64,000 nt of DNA, taken from assembly GCA_038087015.1 (NCBI GenBank), contig JASBNA010000047.1:290442-354441 (forward strand), in the 5' to 3' direction. This DNA is from Cerrena zonata (taxonomy: Eukaryota; Basidiomycota; Agaricomycetes; Polyporales; Cerrenaceae). A program made the position numbers and the translations under genes. Below the pieces are notes generated by a model that was not told the origin of the DNA, searched no databases, and was given only the letters and a program-made list of their open reading frames with translations. The first letter of the stretch is position 1. Each line of letters begins with the position of its first letter. This document shows positions 29,914 to 40,402 of this stretch, piece by piece.

Positions 29914-30117
29914 TTCTCCCGAACAAAGAGTCTAACAGTTTGCAGCAGGATCATATATATACATATATATATAGAAAGAATGTGACCAATCAACAAGGAT
30001 AAGTGCTAGCAGTGTATAAACGTACTGAAGAAGAGAGAGCAACGAAGAATCACCTATGCGTTAACTTGATATTCGCTTCTTGTATGTAACTAGGAAATAA
30101 AACTACCACGTAAAAGC

Positions 30118-30196
30118 AGGACATAAACTAGGACATAAACTAGGACAAAGTACGAAATATCAGTAGGACATAAGAGTAGGACATAAGAGTAGGACA
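30118..30196. repeat. AGGACATA-type 12/13-bp tandem repeat
   Basis: AGGACATAAACT occurs twice, followed by AGGACAAAG. After a short gap AGGACATAAGAGT occurs twice and then AGGACATTT. Six copies of the core AGGACA lie within about 80 bp. Confidence 0.85.
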
Positions 30197-30220
30197 TTTC
30201 AAAAAGGAATTAGTTTATAA

Positions 30221-30239
30221 GACCCTTCTACCAAGGGTC
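30221..30239. repeat. Perfect 7-bp inverted repeat (stem-loop)
   Basis: GACCCTT, a five-base loop, then AAGGGTC. Its location in a promoter region far from any gene end argues against a terminator. It could be a dyad protein-binding site. Confidence 0.5.
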
Positions 30240-30626
30240 CAGAGTCTTATTCACAGCACTTGTAACAACTATTCAAGGTTAGCTCGCATCCCCATCATAC
30301 AACTATTGTGCAAAAACATACAAAAATGACAAAAACATACACCAGAACAACCCAGATATGCATTAAATACAAACTAGGATACCACCAAACACTACAAACC
30401 GAAAACCAATCATTTTTGGTCGCAAATTCAGGTTATTCATTCTCAGATTTACTCCCATCAGGCGATATTGCAGGTTGCGCACACCCAACCTGCACATCCA
30501 TTACATAAGCCTATGATTGAGCAAAAAAAATTTTTTTGTGAGTAACTGAGTTGGTGAGGTTTAAAAGAAGAAGATAATTACTTTCTTTCTTGCTTAGAAG
30601 AAACCTTTATAGATATACACGCCAAA

Positions 30627-31088
30627 ATGGGTAAATCCGGTAAAGGTAAAGGTGGTAAAAACAGAAGAAGAGGTAAGAATGTTAACGGGGGTCAAAAGAG
30701 AGAATTGATCTATAAAGAAGAAGGACAAGAATATGCTCAAATCACCAAGATGTTAGGTAATGGTAGATTAGAAGTTAGTTGTTTTGACGGGATTAAAAGA
30801 ATGGGACACATTAGAGGTAAATTAAGAAAGAAGGTTTGGATGGGACAAGGGGATATTATTTTAGTTTCCTTGAGAGATTTCCAAGATGACCAATGTGATG
30901 TTGTTCACAAGTATAACTCTGATGAAGCCAGAACCTTGAAGAATGTTGGTGAATTACCAGAAAACGCTAAAATCAATGAAACTGATACATTTGGTGCTGA
31001 TGAAGATGAAGATGTTAATTTCGAATTCGGTGAAGATGATGATGAAGAAGAAGAAGAAGGATCAGATTTAGATATTGATGATATTTAA
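30627..31088 (+). CDS. TIF11: Translation initiation factor eIF1A
   Basis: 153 residues, the same length as yeast Tif11. A basic Gly/Lys/Arg N-terminal tail ([17 protein letters not shown]) is followed by the S1-like OB domain ([46 protein letters not shown]). An acidic C-terminal tail ([17 protein letters not shown]) completes the layout. It binds the 40S A site, promotes scanning and start-codon choice, and assists subunit joining with eIF5B. The gene converges with RPS13. Confidence 0.98.
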   Translation: MGKSGKGKGGKNRRRGKNVNGGQKRELIYKEEGQEYAQITKMLGNGRLEVSCFDGIKRMGHIRGKLRKKVWMGQGDIILVSLRDFQDDQCDVVHKYNSDEARTLKNVGELPENAKINETDTFGADEDEDVNFEFGEDDDEEEEEGSDLDIDDI

Positions 31089-31280
31089 GCTGATTCAGTT
31101 GCATTTACTTTTATTTAACTTCTTTTATACAGTGTATTTTATAGTTTCTTTAGTATTTTAATTTATAAATTTTACAAAAACCAATGTAACATTTACAAAA
31201 AAGTAACTTATTTTAATTCATTAGACGTAAGAAAATAGAAAACTAAGATTATATTAATATTACAAAAGCTATAAACAAAT

Positions 31281-32041
31281 CTAGTTAACTAAAGCAGAAG
31301 CAGTAGCAGATTCGTATTTCCAGTTTGGAGGTAAGACAGCAACGGTTCTGTAGTATCTAGCTAATCTGTGAATTCTGGATTCGATTAAAATTAATCTGAA
31401 TTTAGAATCTTTATCTTTTCTGTTTCTTTCCAAGTGTTTTCTGACGGAAACAGCCTTTTTAATTAAAAAGTATAAATCTTCTGGAATTTCTGGAGCTAAA
31501 CCGTTAGATTTTAAGATTCTTAAAATCTTGTTACCAGAAACAACTTTAGTTTGGGAAACACCGTGAGCATCTCTTAATAAGACACCAATTTGAGATGGAG
31601 TGAAACCTTTTCTGGCGTACTTGATAACTTGTTCAACAACTTCATCAGAGGTCAATTTGAACCATGATGGAGCGTTTCTAGAGTATGGGGTAGCAGAAGA
31701 AGAAATACCTTTACCCTAATACGAGTTAGTATGGATTCTTTACCTAGAAACGAACCTCGTTCATTCCCCGATAAACCTTACAATAAAAAGTGGTATCGAC
31801 CAGTCATAAACGCAAGGGCATTATCCTGACATCAAGTATCAAAAGCGGAACTTCAAATCTCAAAGGATTCAAAAACTCTTGACAAGACTCAAAATAACCA
31901 GCCCATGCAACCATATCGATCCAGCATATGTTCATTCATTAAGTTCATTCATTAAATTCATTCACTAAGTTCCCACCTGTCCACACTTATTATTGAAAGC
32001 TGAAAGTATTGTATACATACGGATGAGTGTAATCTAGCCAT
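31281..32041 (-). CDS. RPS13: Cytosolic ribosomal protein uS15 (S13), one intron
   Basis: Exon 1 is 32021-32041, coding only MARLHSS, and exon 2 is 31281-31715. The 305-nt intron has a GTATGT donor, a TACTAAC branch point and a TTAG acceptor. The product is 151 residues. After the splice, [21 protein letters not shown] leads into the uS15 core: [65 protein letters not shown] and a terminal SALVN. An intron near the start is a standard feature of yeast ribosomal protein genes and of RPS13 in particular. Codon bias is high. It is the longest intron in the window. Confidence 0.98.
31930..31968. repeat. 13-bp repeat in the RPS13 intron
   Basis: GTTCATTCATTAA occurs twice head to tail (31930, 31943) followed by a near-copy ATTCATTCACTAA (31956). 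It lies about 50 nt downstream of the donor site within the intron. Confidence 0.8.
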
Positions 32042-32297
32042 TTTTGTTGTTTGATAAAGAAGAAGAAGAAGCTCTGGAACTAAAAATTTTTCACCGGCTC
32101 CTTTAAGTAATGAAACTTTTTTTTTTTTCAGCGATGAAGCACTTGTGCACGCGCACGTCCTTTTCTCAATTTTTTTCCCGAGCTGAGCGCCGGTACAACA
32201 GTTACACTACATCCACAGTACAGCTAAGCGTAAATATGAGCATTGACTTCTAGACTCGCGCACGTCCTTTTCTTTATACAAATAAAGATTGCAAAAA

Positions 32298-32829
32298 CTA
32301 CTGCAATTGGTCTTCGATATCTTCAAAGTCTTCTTCCTCCTGGAACTCGAGGAGCTTGGAAACCCCGGCTTTTTCTCGAAACTGTTCGACGGCCCCGGCG
32401 TACAACATCTGGTTGGCCAGGGAGGTTGGGGGTCTCCAATAGATAAGCACCAACGGGTTCTTCAATCTTCCATCTGGCAATTTGAACGGATAGGATAAAA
32501 GAACGTAACGGGGGCTGTTATCGGGTAAATCTTCCACGAGTTCCTCGATCGACTCGTAGACGGTGGCCTCGTCGTCCTTCCTGATATCATAGGATTCTTT
32601 ATCAATGGTATCTTTCCCGAGACATGGTTAGTATAATCGTAATTACCAACGCAATTGGGGGGATATCTAATACATACAGATAATGGCTTGCATTTTAGTA
32701 GCTCTGCCACTGGCAAATCGAAACTTTCGAAGATCCGATAATGTTTCGGACGAAAACCCGTATAACGAACTCTGCTGCGGTGTTAGTAGTGTTCCCAATG
32801 GGACCATCCATGTATCGGATACGTACCAT
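32298..32829 (-). CDS. AIM7: GMF-type ADF-homology protein Aim7, two introns
   Basis: Three exons: 32827-32829 (the ATG alone), 32678-32771 and 32298-32611. Both introns have GTACGT/GTATGT donors and TACTAAC branch points. The spliced product is 136 residues beginning MSSLYGFSSETLSDLRKFRF. DLPDNSPRYVLLSYPF and PLVLIYWRPPTS, then MLYAGAVEQFRE, match glia maturation factor and yeast Aim7. This family binds Arp2/3 complex and debranches actin filaments. Intron 1 ends in CAGCAG, so two acceptors three bases apart (with or without Gln after Met) are both in frame. The acidic C-terminus ends EDQLQ. Confidence 0.9.
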
Positions 32830-34123
32830 CTTAAGGCTAAGGACTTGGAGAGGTTTCATGAACAGTTAATTGGAAAATCATGAACAAATAAAGCGAGAGG
32901 TCGTGTAGCCCGCACCACAAATAATTACTACTCCCGAAAAAGACATAATTGTAAACAAAACTCGCTCAAATCAATCTCGATGAAATACAACCAGTCTATT
33001 GATTTGGAAAGCACAGAACGGGTCAATACATCAACAGTTGGACTTGATTTGGTGAGAAGTATATAATGTTTAAGACATCACAATACTTTTGACTCGATTT
33101 TTTCTTCTTTCCATTTTGTTAGCGCCCTCGTTTTTCTTTTGTTTTTCGTTTTTAATAATTAACCTTGGATTAAGGTATCCAACTTGGTAGTGAAATCACA
33201 CAATCTTGGCCCCCTATCCCTCATTTGTCTGACTTGAAGGAAGCAGCAGCCTATCGTTTCTCGTCTCATTGCTCTTGTTGTTGTCACTTTGCAACCAGAA
33301 GACTATAAAAACGCTTAATAAGCTCTTTTTTTAGTTTGACTTAGCAACAAGCTCATACATTCTTTTCATCACCCAAAATCCCAATTAACAACCTAGTTGG
33401 TTCCTTGTGTCTCGATTTCCGTGTTTCAGTCGGTTTTGGTCAGTTGGAAGCGTACTTTCTTGCTTCTTGTACCTAACGACACCTGAATTGAACAAAGATT
33501 CACTGACTTATTCGTTTTTCAATTTTTCTTTAACTGTTTTACTATCAAAATCGCCTTTGCAACGGGTTATTATTGACGGTTTTAATCATTGTTTCTTATT
33601 TAATACTTTTCCATTATTGTTCCCTTTCGATCTCACTTTTTAACTTATTTCATTATATTTTCGAGTTTCCCTCATTAAAGTATAAACTTCAAACTTCTCC
33701 CACTCCGTTTCCCTTACCACCAGAATCTCCATTGTTCCAATTTCGCTCTTGTCCTCCCGTCTAGTGTCAACCCAATTGAACAAGCTCATCATCCACATAT
33801 TTTTTCCCCTTTGATTCATTTGCAAGCTTCGCTAAGGAAAGAAATTACAAAACTAAATTTAACAAAAAAAAAAAAATCCATTAAAAAAAAAAAAAAAAAA
33901 AAATTTAAACAAAACGAAAAGGAAGAAGATCCATCCTCGAAATATCATAGAACCTTTTGCCCTTGATTTTTCGTCTCCTGTTTTCTTTTTCACCAATTCA
34001 CTGACTTTCAACTTGCTGACCCCTTTTTTTCATTCTATTCTCCTCGAGTTTTCCCATTCGAATTCAAATTCCAATTCCGTCATCTCATACCTCCATTAAG
34101 TTTATCATATTCCAATCTTCACC
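32830..34123. other. Long divergent interval between AIM7 and CDC14
   Basis: 1.29 kb with no credible gene; several 60-80 codon frames start on non-ATG codons or are T-rich shadows. It is pyrimidine-rich on the plus strand from about 33500, with homopolymer A tracts at 33865-33878 and 33883-33902. It is probably promoter plus a long CDC14 leader. Confidence 0.5.
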
Positions 34124-36132
34124 ATGCCGAGAAACAGAATAAACGTTCCCCTTATCGAATTCTTAAAGAGTACGTACTTCTACTTTCCAATTCTTTCCAA
34201 TTTCTTCTGTTACTAACAATTGACTTTTTAGACCGTATATATCTCGGAGCTTATGATTTCACTCCTCCTGATACTAATGACCTTGTGTATTTCACAGTAG
34301 AAGATGTCTTGGCCTATAACCCTTTCCATCTTGATTTTGGTCCTTTACATATTGGAAGTTTATATAGATTTGCAGTCATTTTACATAATATTTTGAATGA
34401 AGAATCAAATCAGGGTAAAGCAATTGTTTTTTATTCAAGTACTTCTCCTAAAGAAAGAGCTAATGCTGCTTGTCTTCTCTGTTGTTATATGGTATTGGTT
34501 CAATCTTGGTCTCCTCATCAAGTTTTACAACCAATTTCTCAAGTTGATCCTCCTTTGCAACCTTTCCGTGATGCTGGTTATTCAAATGCTGATTTTGAAA
34601 TAACCATTCAAGACGTGGTTTACGGTATGTGGAGAGCAAAAGAAAGAGGTATGATTGTTTTAACAAAATTTAATCTAGAAGAATATGAACAATATGAAAG
34701 AGTGGAGGAAGGTGATTTTAATGTTATTTCAAAAGATTTCATTGCTTTTGCCTCGCCAAAACAAAATTCAAGAAGAAATGGATTGAATGAGCCTTTCCGT
34801 AAAGTTTTAAATTATTTTATGATGAATAATGTTGACTTGGTTGTTCGTCTTAATTCTCATCTTTATGATTCTTCAGAATTTACTAAAAGAAATATTCAAC
34901 ATATCGATATGATTTTTGAAGATGGTACTTGTCCAAGTTTAGAATATGTTCAAAAATTCATTGGTGCTGCTGAATGTGTTATTCAAAAAGGTGGTAAAGT
35001 TGCAGTTCATTGTAAAGCTGGTTTAGGTCGTACTGGTTGTTTAATTGGTGCTCATCTTATTTATACTCATGGTTTTACTGCTAATGAATGTATAGCTTAT
35101 ATGAGAATGATGAGACCTGGGATGGTTGTTGGTCCTCAACAACATTGGTTATATTTACATCAAAATGATTTTAGAGACTGGAGACATACTATGTGTTTGG
35201 ATGATAGACCCGATGAAATGATAGGTGGGTTATATCCTTTAACTTCTTATGAAGAATTAAAAGCAAGATTAAAACAAGAAGCAAAACAACGTAAAATCCA
35301 ACATCAACAACAAATTAATTCTTCAATGAGTCATATTGATTCTTCATTCAATACACCAATTAGAAGACGTAAGATTAGTGGTGCTCTAGCTGCTAAAATT
35401 CAAACAGCAGTGCCAGTGGAATCTCCTGGTCAACCAAGAAAATATCAAGATCAAGATGAGAATTCGGGCGTAGTGGAAGTTATTAATAATTCTGATGAAG
35501 AAGATGTTGACGATGATGATAACGTTGAAAATGATGATGTTATAATTGGTAATGGTACCGAAAGTATGGTTCAAGAAATTCCAAGTCCTTCTCCTCCTTC
35601 GCCGCCTCCTTCAAATTTACCTCAAGTTAAAACTCCTAAAACCTCTCATTCTGCAAATACTTCTACTCCTTATGACGTTGAAGCTGAAATTCATAACGCC
35701 GATGGTACTGTACTAAATAGCTCTCCGAAACGAGAGTCAAGTATTCCAAATTCTAATGATTGGAAAGTTTTACGATCTATTTCAACAAATAGTGCTGCTA
35801 ATCAACCTTGTCATCTCACTAAAACTACTACAACAACAACAACAAGAACTGTTAGTACGACACTATCGTCGTCACCGCGACAGTCTTCTGGATCAGCTAA
35901 TGGAAGTGGTGTTAAAACTCCAAAGTCTAGATCCGGTAGTCGACCATCGTCTGGAATGATCGTTTCTAGTGGTAAAGTTGGTATAACAAGTCCTGGTCAT
36001 GGTCATTCCCATAGTCAATCTCATCTGCATAATCCTCATAGTCATCATAATGTTCATAATGTTCATGGATCCCGAGTTCAATCATCCGGAATTCGGAAAG
36101 TCAGTAGTGGTGTCAGTCCCCGAAAGTATTAA
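34124..36132 (+). CDS. CDC14: Dual-specificity phosphatase Cdc14, one intron
   Basis: Exons 34124-34169 and 34232-36132, with a 62-nt intron (GTACGT donor, TACTAAC branch point, TTTTAG acceptor). The product is 648 residues. It starts MPRNRINVPLIEFLK and the splice falls inside Asn in front of RIYLGAYDFTP. The active-site signature VHCKAGLGRTG places the catalytic Cys at 276. FHLDFGPLHIGSLYRFA and MRPGMVVGPQQHWLYLHQNDF match yeast Cdc14 almost exactly. Cdc14 removes CDK phosphates from Ser-Pro sites at mitotic exit and in cytokinesis. The C-terminal 280 residues are low-complexity, with an acidic patch and a Ser/Gly/His-rich end. Confidence 0.98.
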
Positions 36133-36532
36133 AGGTATTTTCACTAGCCTAATGGCTCAAGGTTTAATCATGTAAATTAGAATGTTCAACTTGTTCTACT
36201 TCTCCAATTTTTAATCTTAAAAATTCTTGTTTTATTCCTCTCGTTCCTGGCAATTGTGATTAAAACTGGGAGTTTTTTCTATTCCTTCTCTTTCGTCTGT
36301 CTTTCCTGTTCTCTTTTTTTTTTTTTTCATATCGATTCGAATATTGTTTACTTCTTTTTTTTTGGTTTTATTTAGGCTGTCTATGTTTTTCTTTTAAATT
36401 TGTCTTCCTTGCATTAAAATGTCTATTTTGACAATCATCAATTATTTTATATATCATTGCTTATGTATTATTATATAGAGTGATAAGTATATACTTATTT
36501 TCCTTATTTTCTAATTTGTTTTCTACTGTAGA
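36133..36532. other. CDC14 3' region
   Basis: 400 bp, strongly T-rich on the plus strand (T runs at about 36311-36328 and 36354-36363). It is shared as terminator region by two convergent genes. No ORF or RNA gene was seen. Confidence 0.5.
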
Positions 36533-37108
36533 TCACTGGTCTTCGTAAGCAGCTTCGGTAACTTCAAAGTCGCCATCATTCACATATTTAAACGCAAGTA
36601 TGTCATAGTCATTAAAGATTAAATCTTTCAAGTTAGCATCATCTATAGGAATCCATTGGTTATCGTACGGTGAGCTTTTATCCTTTGGAATTGCAATACT
36701 AACTTCATTTTTAGTGACTGATTTTTTGTTATCATCGCTACCCTCTTCTAGTTTAACATCACCATCGTCATCAATAAGTTCTGACTTAGGAACTTCTATA
36801 TCGTCTTCATTTATTTCGTTATCGTACGAAGCATCATCCTTATCTTCCAATAACAAGCCACCTGAATTGTTGATCGCGTCTATTAATTGGGTAACCAAGT
36901 GATCAACCGTGATTGATGACTTATTTGGAAAAGTAAAGGGTAATGTATAAGTGCATCTATGTCTCTTAAATTTCAATATAGTCAATTGGTTTGCTGGTTG
37001 GTTTCTCGATAGCTTGGGTGCCTAAGTTCAACCGTGTTAGTAAAGAATCTTGAATTTTAGACTGATCACAACTTAAATTTAATCAATCCGGATGCTTCAA
37101 CGTACCAT
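36533..37108 (-). CDS. Small acidic protein, possible ubiquitin-like fold, ATG-only first exon
   Basis: Exon 1 is the ATG alone (37106-37108) and exon 2 is 36533-37021. The 84-nt intron has a GTACGT donor, a TACTAAC branch point and a TTAG acceptor. The product is 163 residues beginning MAPKLSRNQPANQLTILKFK. The start KFKRHRCTYTLPFTFPNKSSITVDHLVTQL has the beta-hairpin-then-helix rhythm of a ubiquitin-like domain. A long Asp/Glu-rich insert is followed by WIPIDDANLKDLIFNDYDILAFKYV, which would complete the fold. I recall similar uncharacterised fungal proteins but no named orthologue. Divergent from the RRG1-like gene by 171 bp. Confidence 0.7.
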
Positions 37109-37279
37109 GTTCTTATATTAATCTATTTATCTTGTTGTAATAGTAGTGAGCAGAGAAAGGGCCTCCATTTATCAAAGCTTTTGATAAAAAGCTACCAAAG
37201 AAGTATTCTGCGAGAAACTGAAAAAAACGAAAAAATATAAAGTATCTGAAAACCACTATCAAACTATCCTTGTTTATCT

Positions 37280-38932
37280 ATGTACATACCAGTTAGTGAG
37301 CTCTTACTGAGCCCGACTCATAGGTCGCTGATATTGGCTCTATATAAGTCATTGTTACGCAATATAAGGCACCTTCCTGTTCCTCATCAGACCTCGAATC
37401 AAATCGAGCATCCTCATCGAGAAATAAATAGAGAATTGCAAAAACTTAGAAATGACCCAGCATCATACCGAAAACTTTTGAAAACAGAACTTGAGTACTC
37501 CCTCCAGGAAGAGTTTAAGACGGGAGTGCCGCATAATCAATTTATTGGTGACATTCTTTATAAGAGGCTCAAACGGGGGGTTGATCTTGACGAAGCACTT
37601 CTGGCTGTGAAAGAATCCAATGAGGTGAAGAATTGGTTAGTTTTACTAGAGAAATTAGTTCATTATAGACTCAAGAGGTTCCGCGATCAAGTATGGAGAG
37701 GTCAGAATGTTGACAAAATGAGTAAGATCAACGAAAGAAGAAATCACAATAAGTCCGGTCTCAGACATGTATCGATAAAAGGGCCCAATAAGAGACAAAA
37801 AAGCTATAATAGGCTAAATCCAAATGAGAAATTGGATAGGTTAGCTTCCACTCTAGACGAATCAAGGGCTAACTCGTGGATGGTTCTTTGTCGATTTTTA
37901 AAGCTTTCACAGCAGCAGTCATTAATACCGAACCCATTTCTTCTACCTAATGTCACCCGAAATTATAATGTTAAGACTGATGATTTGTTTTCACCATCTC
38001 AAATCTTACCTGGATCGACGAAGATGTCGATCATGAAGCAGGCATATGACATGGAATACGTTAATGGTATAATCAAGCCAAGTTTAGAGTATGATATTAA
38101 TAAAAGACATTATCTTGAGAAACTACAACAAATTGTTAATGAAAAGGGCCCTCAGCTAGTGAAAGTTCGTATGAATACTGCAGGAGAGGTCGCGATACCA
38201 ATAGTAAATATACCAACTAACAATACCGATAAACTACGGGAAATAGCATTGGATACTAAATGGCTGGTTGCATTATATAATACCGAACGAGTTTGGAATT
38301 CGCTGAAAAATGAATCTTTAAGTAAATGTGGTCAGAGCTTCCTGGACGGAAGTGTTGCAGTTAAAAGGAGTGGTGGTTTTGGCTTAGATGAAAGAATATT
38401 TCCGAGATGGTATTATGATGATCTCGTTGAAGGTGAAGCAATCTGGGAGTTCATTATGAATAAAGTTAAAGGAAATAACCTGAGAAAATCAAATTACCAA
38501 AAAGAATATGAATCAATTTTACAATCTTGGATGGATCCACTTGATATGACACCTACTGTCCTCAAGTCTAAATTCAATCAATTGAGAAGTAGACACTCTG
38601 ATCGGAAAACACTTAACCAGGCCCAAGTGGAAAACCAGCATAAGCAAAATTCCCATTATGATTTACAAGTGAGAAGACTTAAGGGAATAACGGATTCTCT
38701 AGAGAAGAATCGTGTATTCAAGCATTCAGAAATTGTTAACCCAGATAAGGTTACTAAAACTTACAATGAGTACTTGGAAAATGCAAAGACTCCAACCAAA
38801 AAAGCTTTCCCTTCTGGAATACCAGTTTTAGAACGAATTGGTATGGGTAAAACTTTGGGTGATTACATTGATGAACAAGACTATCATAATTTCAAATTTG
38901 GAAAAACTTTTAAACCAAGATTTAAAGTTTAA
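37280..38932 (+). CDS. RRG1: LYR-motif mitochondrial protein, RRG1-like
   Basis: 550 residues. The N-terminal SPTHRSLILALYKSLLRNIRHL resembles the LYR-type start of yeast Rrg1 (HKSYVLSLYRTVLRNI in that protein). The middle and C-terminal parts share EGEAIWEFIM and WMDPLDMTPTVLKSKF patterns with its conserved blocks. Rrg1 is needed for vacuolar integrity and mitochondrial genome maintenance, by a poorly defined mechanism. This protein is considerably longer than the 365 residues of S. cerevisiae Rrg1, mainly through a Lys/Arg-rich region near 130-200. The assignment rests on remembered motif similarity. Confidence 0.65.
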   Translation: MYIPVSELLLSPTHRSLILALYKSLLRNIRHLPVPHQTSNQIEHPHREINRELQKLRNDPASYRKLLKTELEYSLQEEFKTGVPHNQFIGDILYKRLKRGVDLDEALLAVKESNEVKNWLVLLEKLVHYRLKRFRDQVWRGQNVDKMSKINERRNHNKSGLRHVSIKGPNKRQKSYNRLNPNEKLDRLASTLDESRANSWMVLCRFLKLSQQQSLIPNPFLLPNVTRNYNVKTDDLFSPSQILPGSTKMSIMKQAYDMEYVNGIIKPSLEYDINKRHYLEKLQQIVNEKGPQLVKVRMNTAGEVAIPIVNIPTNNTDKLREIALDTKWLVALYNTERVWNSLKNESLSKCGQSFLDGSVAVKRSGGFGLDERIFPRWYYDDLVEGEAIWEFIMNKVKGNNLRKSNYQKEYESILQSWMDPLDMTPTVLKSKFNQLRSRHSDRKTLNQAQVENQHKQNSHYDLQVRRLKGITDSLEKNRVFKHSEIVNPDKVTKTYNEYLENAKTPTKKAFPSGIPVLERIGMGKTLGDYIDEQDYHNFKFGKTFKPRFKV

Positions 38933-39216
38933 TATTCTGTAAATAGTTCTACATATTCTGTTAGATATTTGTATAGGTTTAGGCAAAAAAATATATAATA
39001 TGAATATAAATCAAGGTCGTTAAAATTAAAACATCAAGAATTTTGACAGAATTGAGTCGTATATGAAAACACAAGCCATGGATAAACAAACTTAATGCAC
39101 ATAGAAAGAAAAAACAGAAGTCAACAAAATCGTTAAAGCGTAGCAAAGAGTCTAATCAAATAAAAATAGCAAATATATGAGGCAATTGTTTCATTTTAAT
39201 CAAAAGGACTTCGGGA

Positions 39217-40023
39217 CTAGACGACATAACCACCGAAGCTTTTATTGGTTGTTACATAACCTTCCACTGCGTTGGTATCTGTTTCGTCTTCGGAATCAAG
39301 ATCATCACCGTGAACTCCACCCTCTTTCTCAACAATTTCGAAATCTTCAATCAATTTAATAAGTTCACTGGTATCCTTATCATCTTCAGAAACTGAAAGA
39401 CCGTTCATCATTGTGATTACTTCTCCAAGAGTCTTTCCTTGTTCCTTTAATTCCCGATGTTTAGCAAGAACTTCTTCAAGGCAGGTGATAGTATTCTCGT
39501 ACCAAGATCTGATAGCAGGAAATGGAGGTGCCACCATTATATCTTTTCGAGCAAAAACTGCTTCCAGACTCAACTGGTTTCTGTAGAAAAGTGAAGCTTG
39601 GTAATGTTCTTTGCAGCAATATTGGGAGAGATATGTATTGGGTAATATCATCGATGGTTTCCTGTTATATATCTGATATTTAGTCATTGATGTTGCTGAA
39701 GCGCCCGGAGACGCAAATGCTGGCAGAGTGGAAGCTGATCCATTGCTTACCACAGACAGGCGGCGGACGTTCTGCTTGGGAGACTTATTGCAAGTGATGT
39801 ACCCACATTGGTGCTCGATATTACGTTCTTCAATGATTTCGTCATATATCTGTGGGGTTAAAAATCTGGACAAAAATTTTAACAATTGCAAGTCAACAAA
39901 ATGATCTAGTAATAATTCAGTAATTAATAACAGAAGGCGTGATGCTTCTCCCGGTGACAAGGTATCTTTATTGGCTAGTCCGGTTATATGGGGAAGAAAC
40001 GATTCAACTGTAAGTAACTCCAT
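39217..40023 (-). CDS. RTR1: RNA polymerase II CTD phosphatase Rtr1 (RPAP2 family)
   Basis: 268 residues. The Rtr1/RPAP2 zinc site is visible as Cys73 and Cys78 (HQCGYITC) plus Cys137 and His140 (YCCKEH). NRKPSMILPNTYLSQYCCKEHYQASLF... is the conserved core around it. Between the Cys pairs is a Ser/Ala-rich insert of about 40 residues (90-115). Rtr1 dephosphorylates Ser5 or Tyr1 of the polymerase II CTD in the transition to elongation and helps polymerase import. Its tail is acidic. Divergent from the TAPT1-family gene across a promoter with two Rap1-like sites. Confidence 0.92.
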   Translation of the reverse strand: MELLTVESFLPHITGLANKDTLSPGEASRLLLLITELLLDHFVDLQLLKFLSRFLTPQIYDEIIEERNIEHQCGYITCNKSPKQNVRRLSVVSNGSASTLPAFASPGASATSMTKYQIYNRKPSMILPNTYLSQYCCKEHYQASLFYRNQLSLEAVFARKDIMVAPPFPAIRSWYENTITCLEEVLAKHRELKEQGKTLGEVITMMNGLSVSEDDKDTSELIKLIEDFEIVEKEGGVHGDDLDSEDETDTNAVEGYVTTNKSFGGYVV

Positions 40024-40402
40024 TCTGGATCAGACTACCAAGTGAGATCATGCAATAGTACGCAATATAGCTGTGACAATTCGTTTGGAAAAAACAACCT
40101 GGGGGTATTTAAAAAAGTATTCAAGTGACTCAAGGCTAACTACCTAAGATTATAATAGATTGGTGGTGAAGCTTGGATTCAGCTGCTTTTACAATCAAAA
40201 CAAAGTGCTGCATCGTTCATTCTGGCTCTTCAGTTTCACCCGTACATCACAGGTGTACGGAGGTGTTGAATTGATCACGTGCAGGAGATAAAAAATACAC
40301 CTTTGCAAAGAGTGGAATTCAAATCAAACAAACAATAACCGATTGTTTGATTCATCACGGTCTTGCAAGAGGTTATATATATGAGAACTAACAAGTCCAT
40401 TT
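40024..40402. other. Divergent promoter between RTR1 and the TAPT1-family gene
   Basis: 379 bp, no gene. It holds two Rap1-like motifs (40236-40264), a CACGTG E-box at 40276-40281 and a TATATATATGAG element near 40374. Confidence 0.5.
40236..40264. promoter_or_regulatory. Two opposed Rap1-like motifs
   Basis: TCACCCGTACAT at 40236-40247 on the plus strand and ACCTCCGTACAC at 40253-40264 on the minus strand, five bases apart and head to head. Together they form the densest such pair in the window. A CACGTG (Cbf1/Tye7-type E-box) follows 11 bases later. Confidence 0.5.

Larger units (their letters stand above)
29813..30626. other. Divergent interval between CTK3 and TIF11
   Basis: 814 bp without a convincing gene. 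It contains a Rap1-like site (29902-29913), ATATAT runs (29951-29973), an AGGACATA tandem repeat (30118-30196), a 7-bp stem-loop (30221-30239) and an A8T7 tract near 30523-30537 that may keep the TIF11 promoter nucleosome-free. A 66-codon frame at 30308-30508 has no recognisable features. Confidence 0.5.

Noticed and set aside
30308..30508. 66-codon frame upstream of TIF11
   Set aside because: It has Thr/Tyr/Gln-rich composition of AT-rich spacer, and its position is inside the promoter.
32243..32446. Plus-strand frames over the AIM7 3' exon
   Set aside because: They are antisense to exon 3 of AIM7, which has clear homology and splice support.
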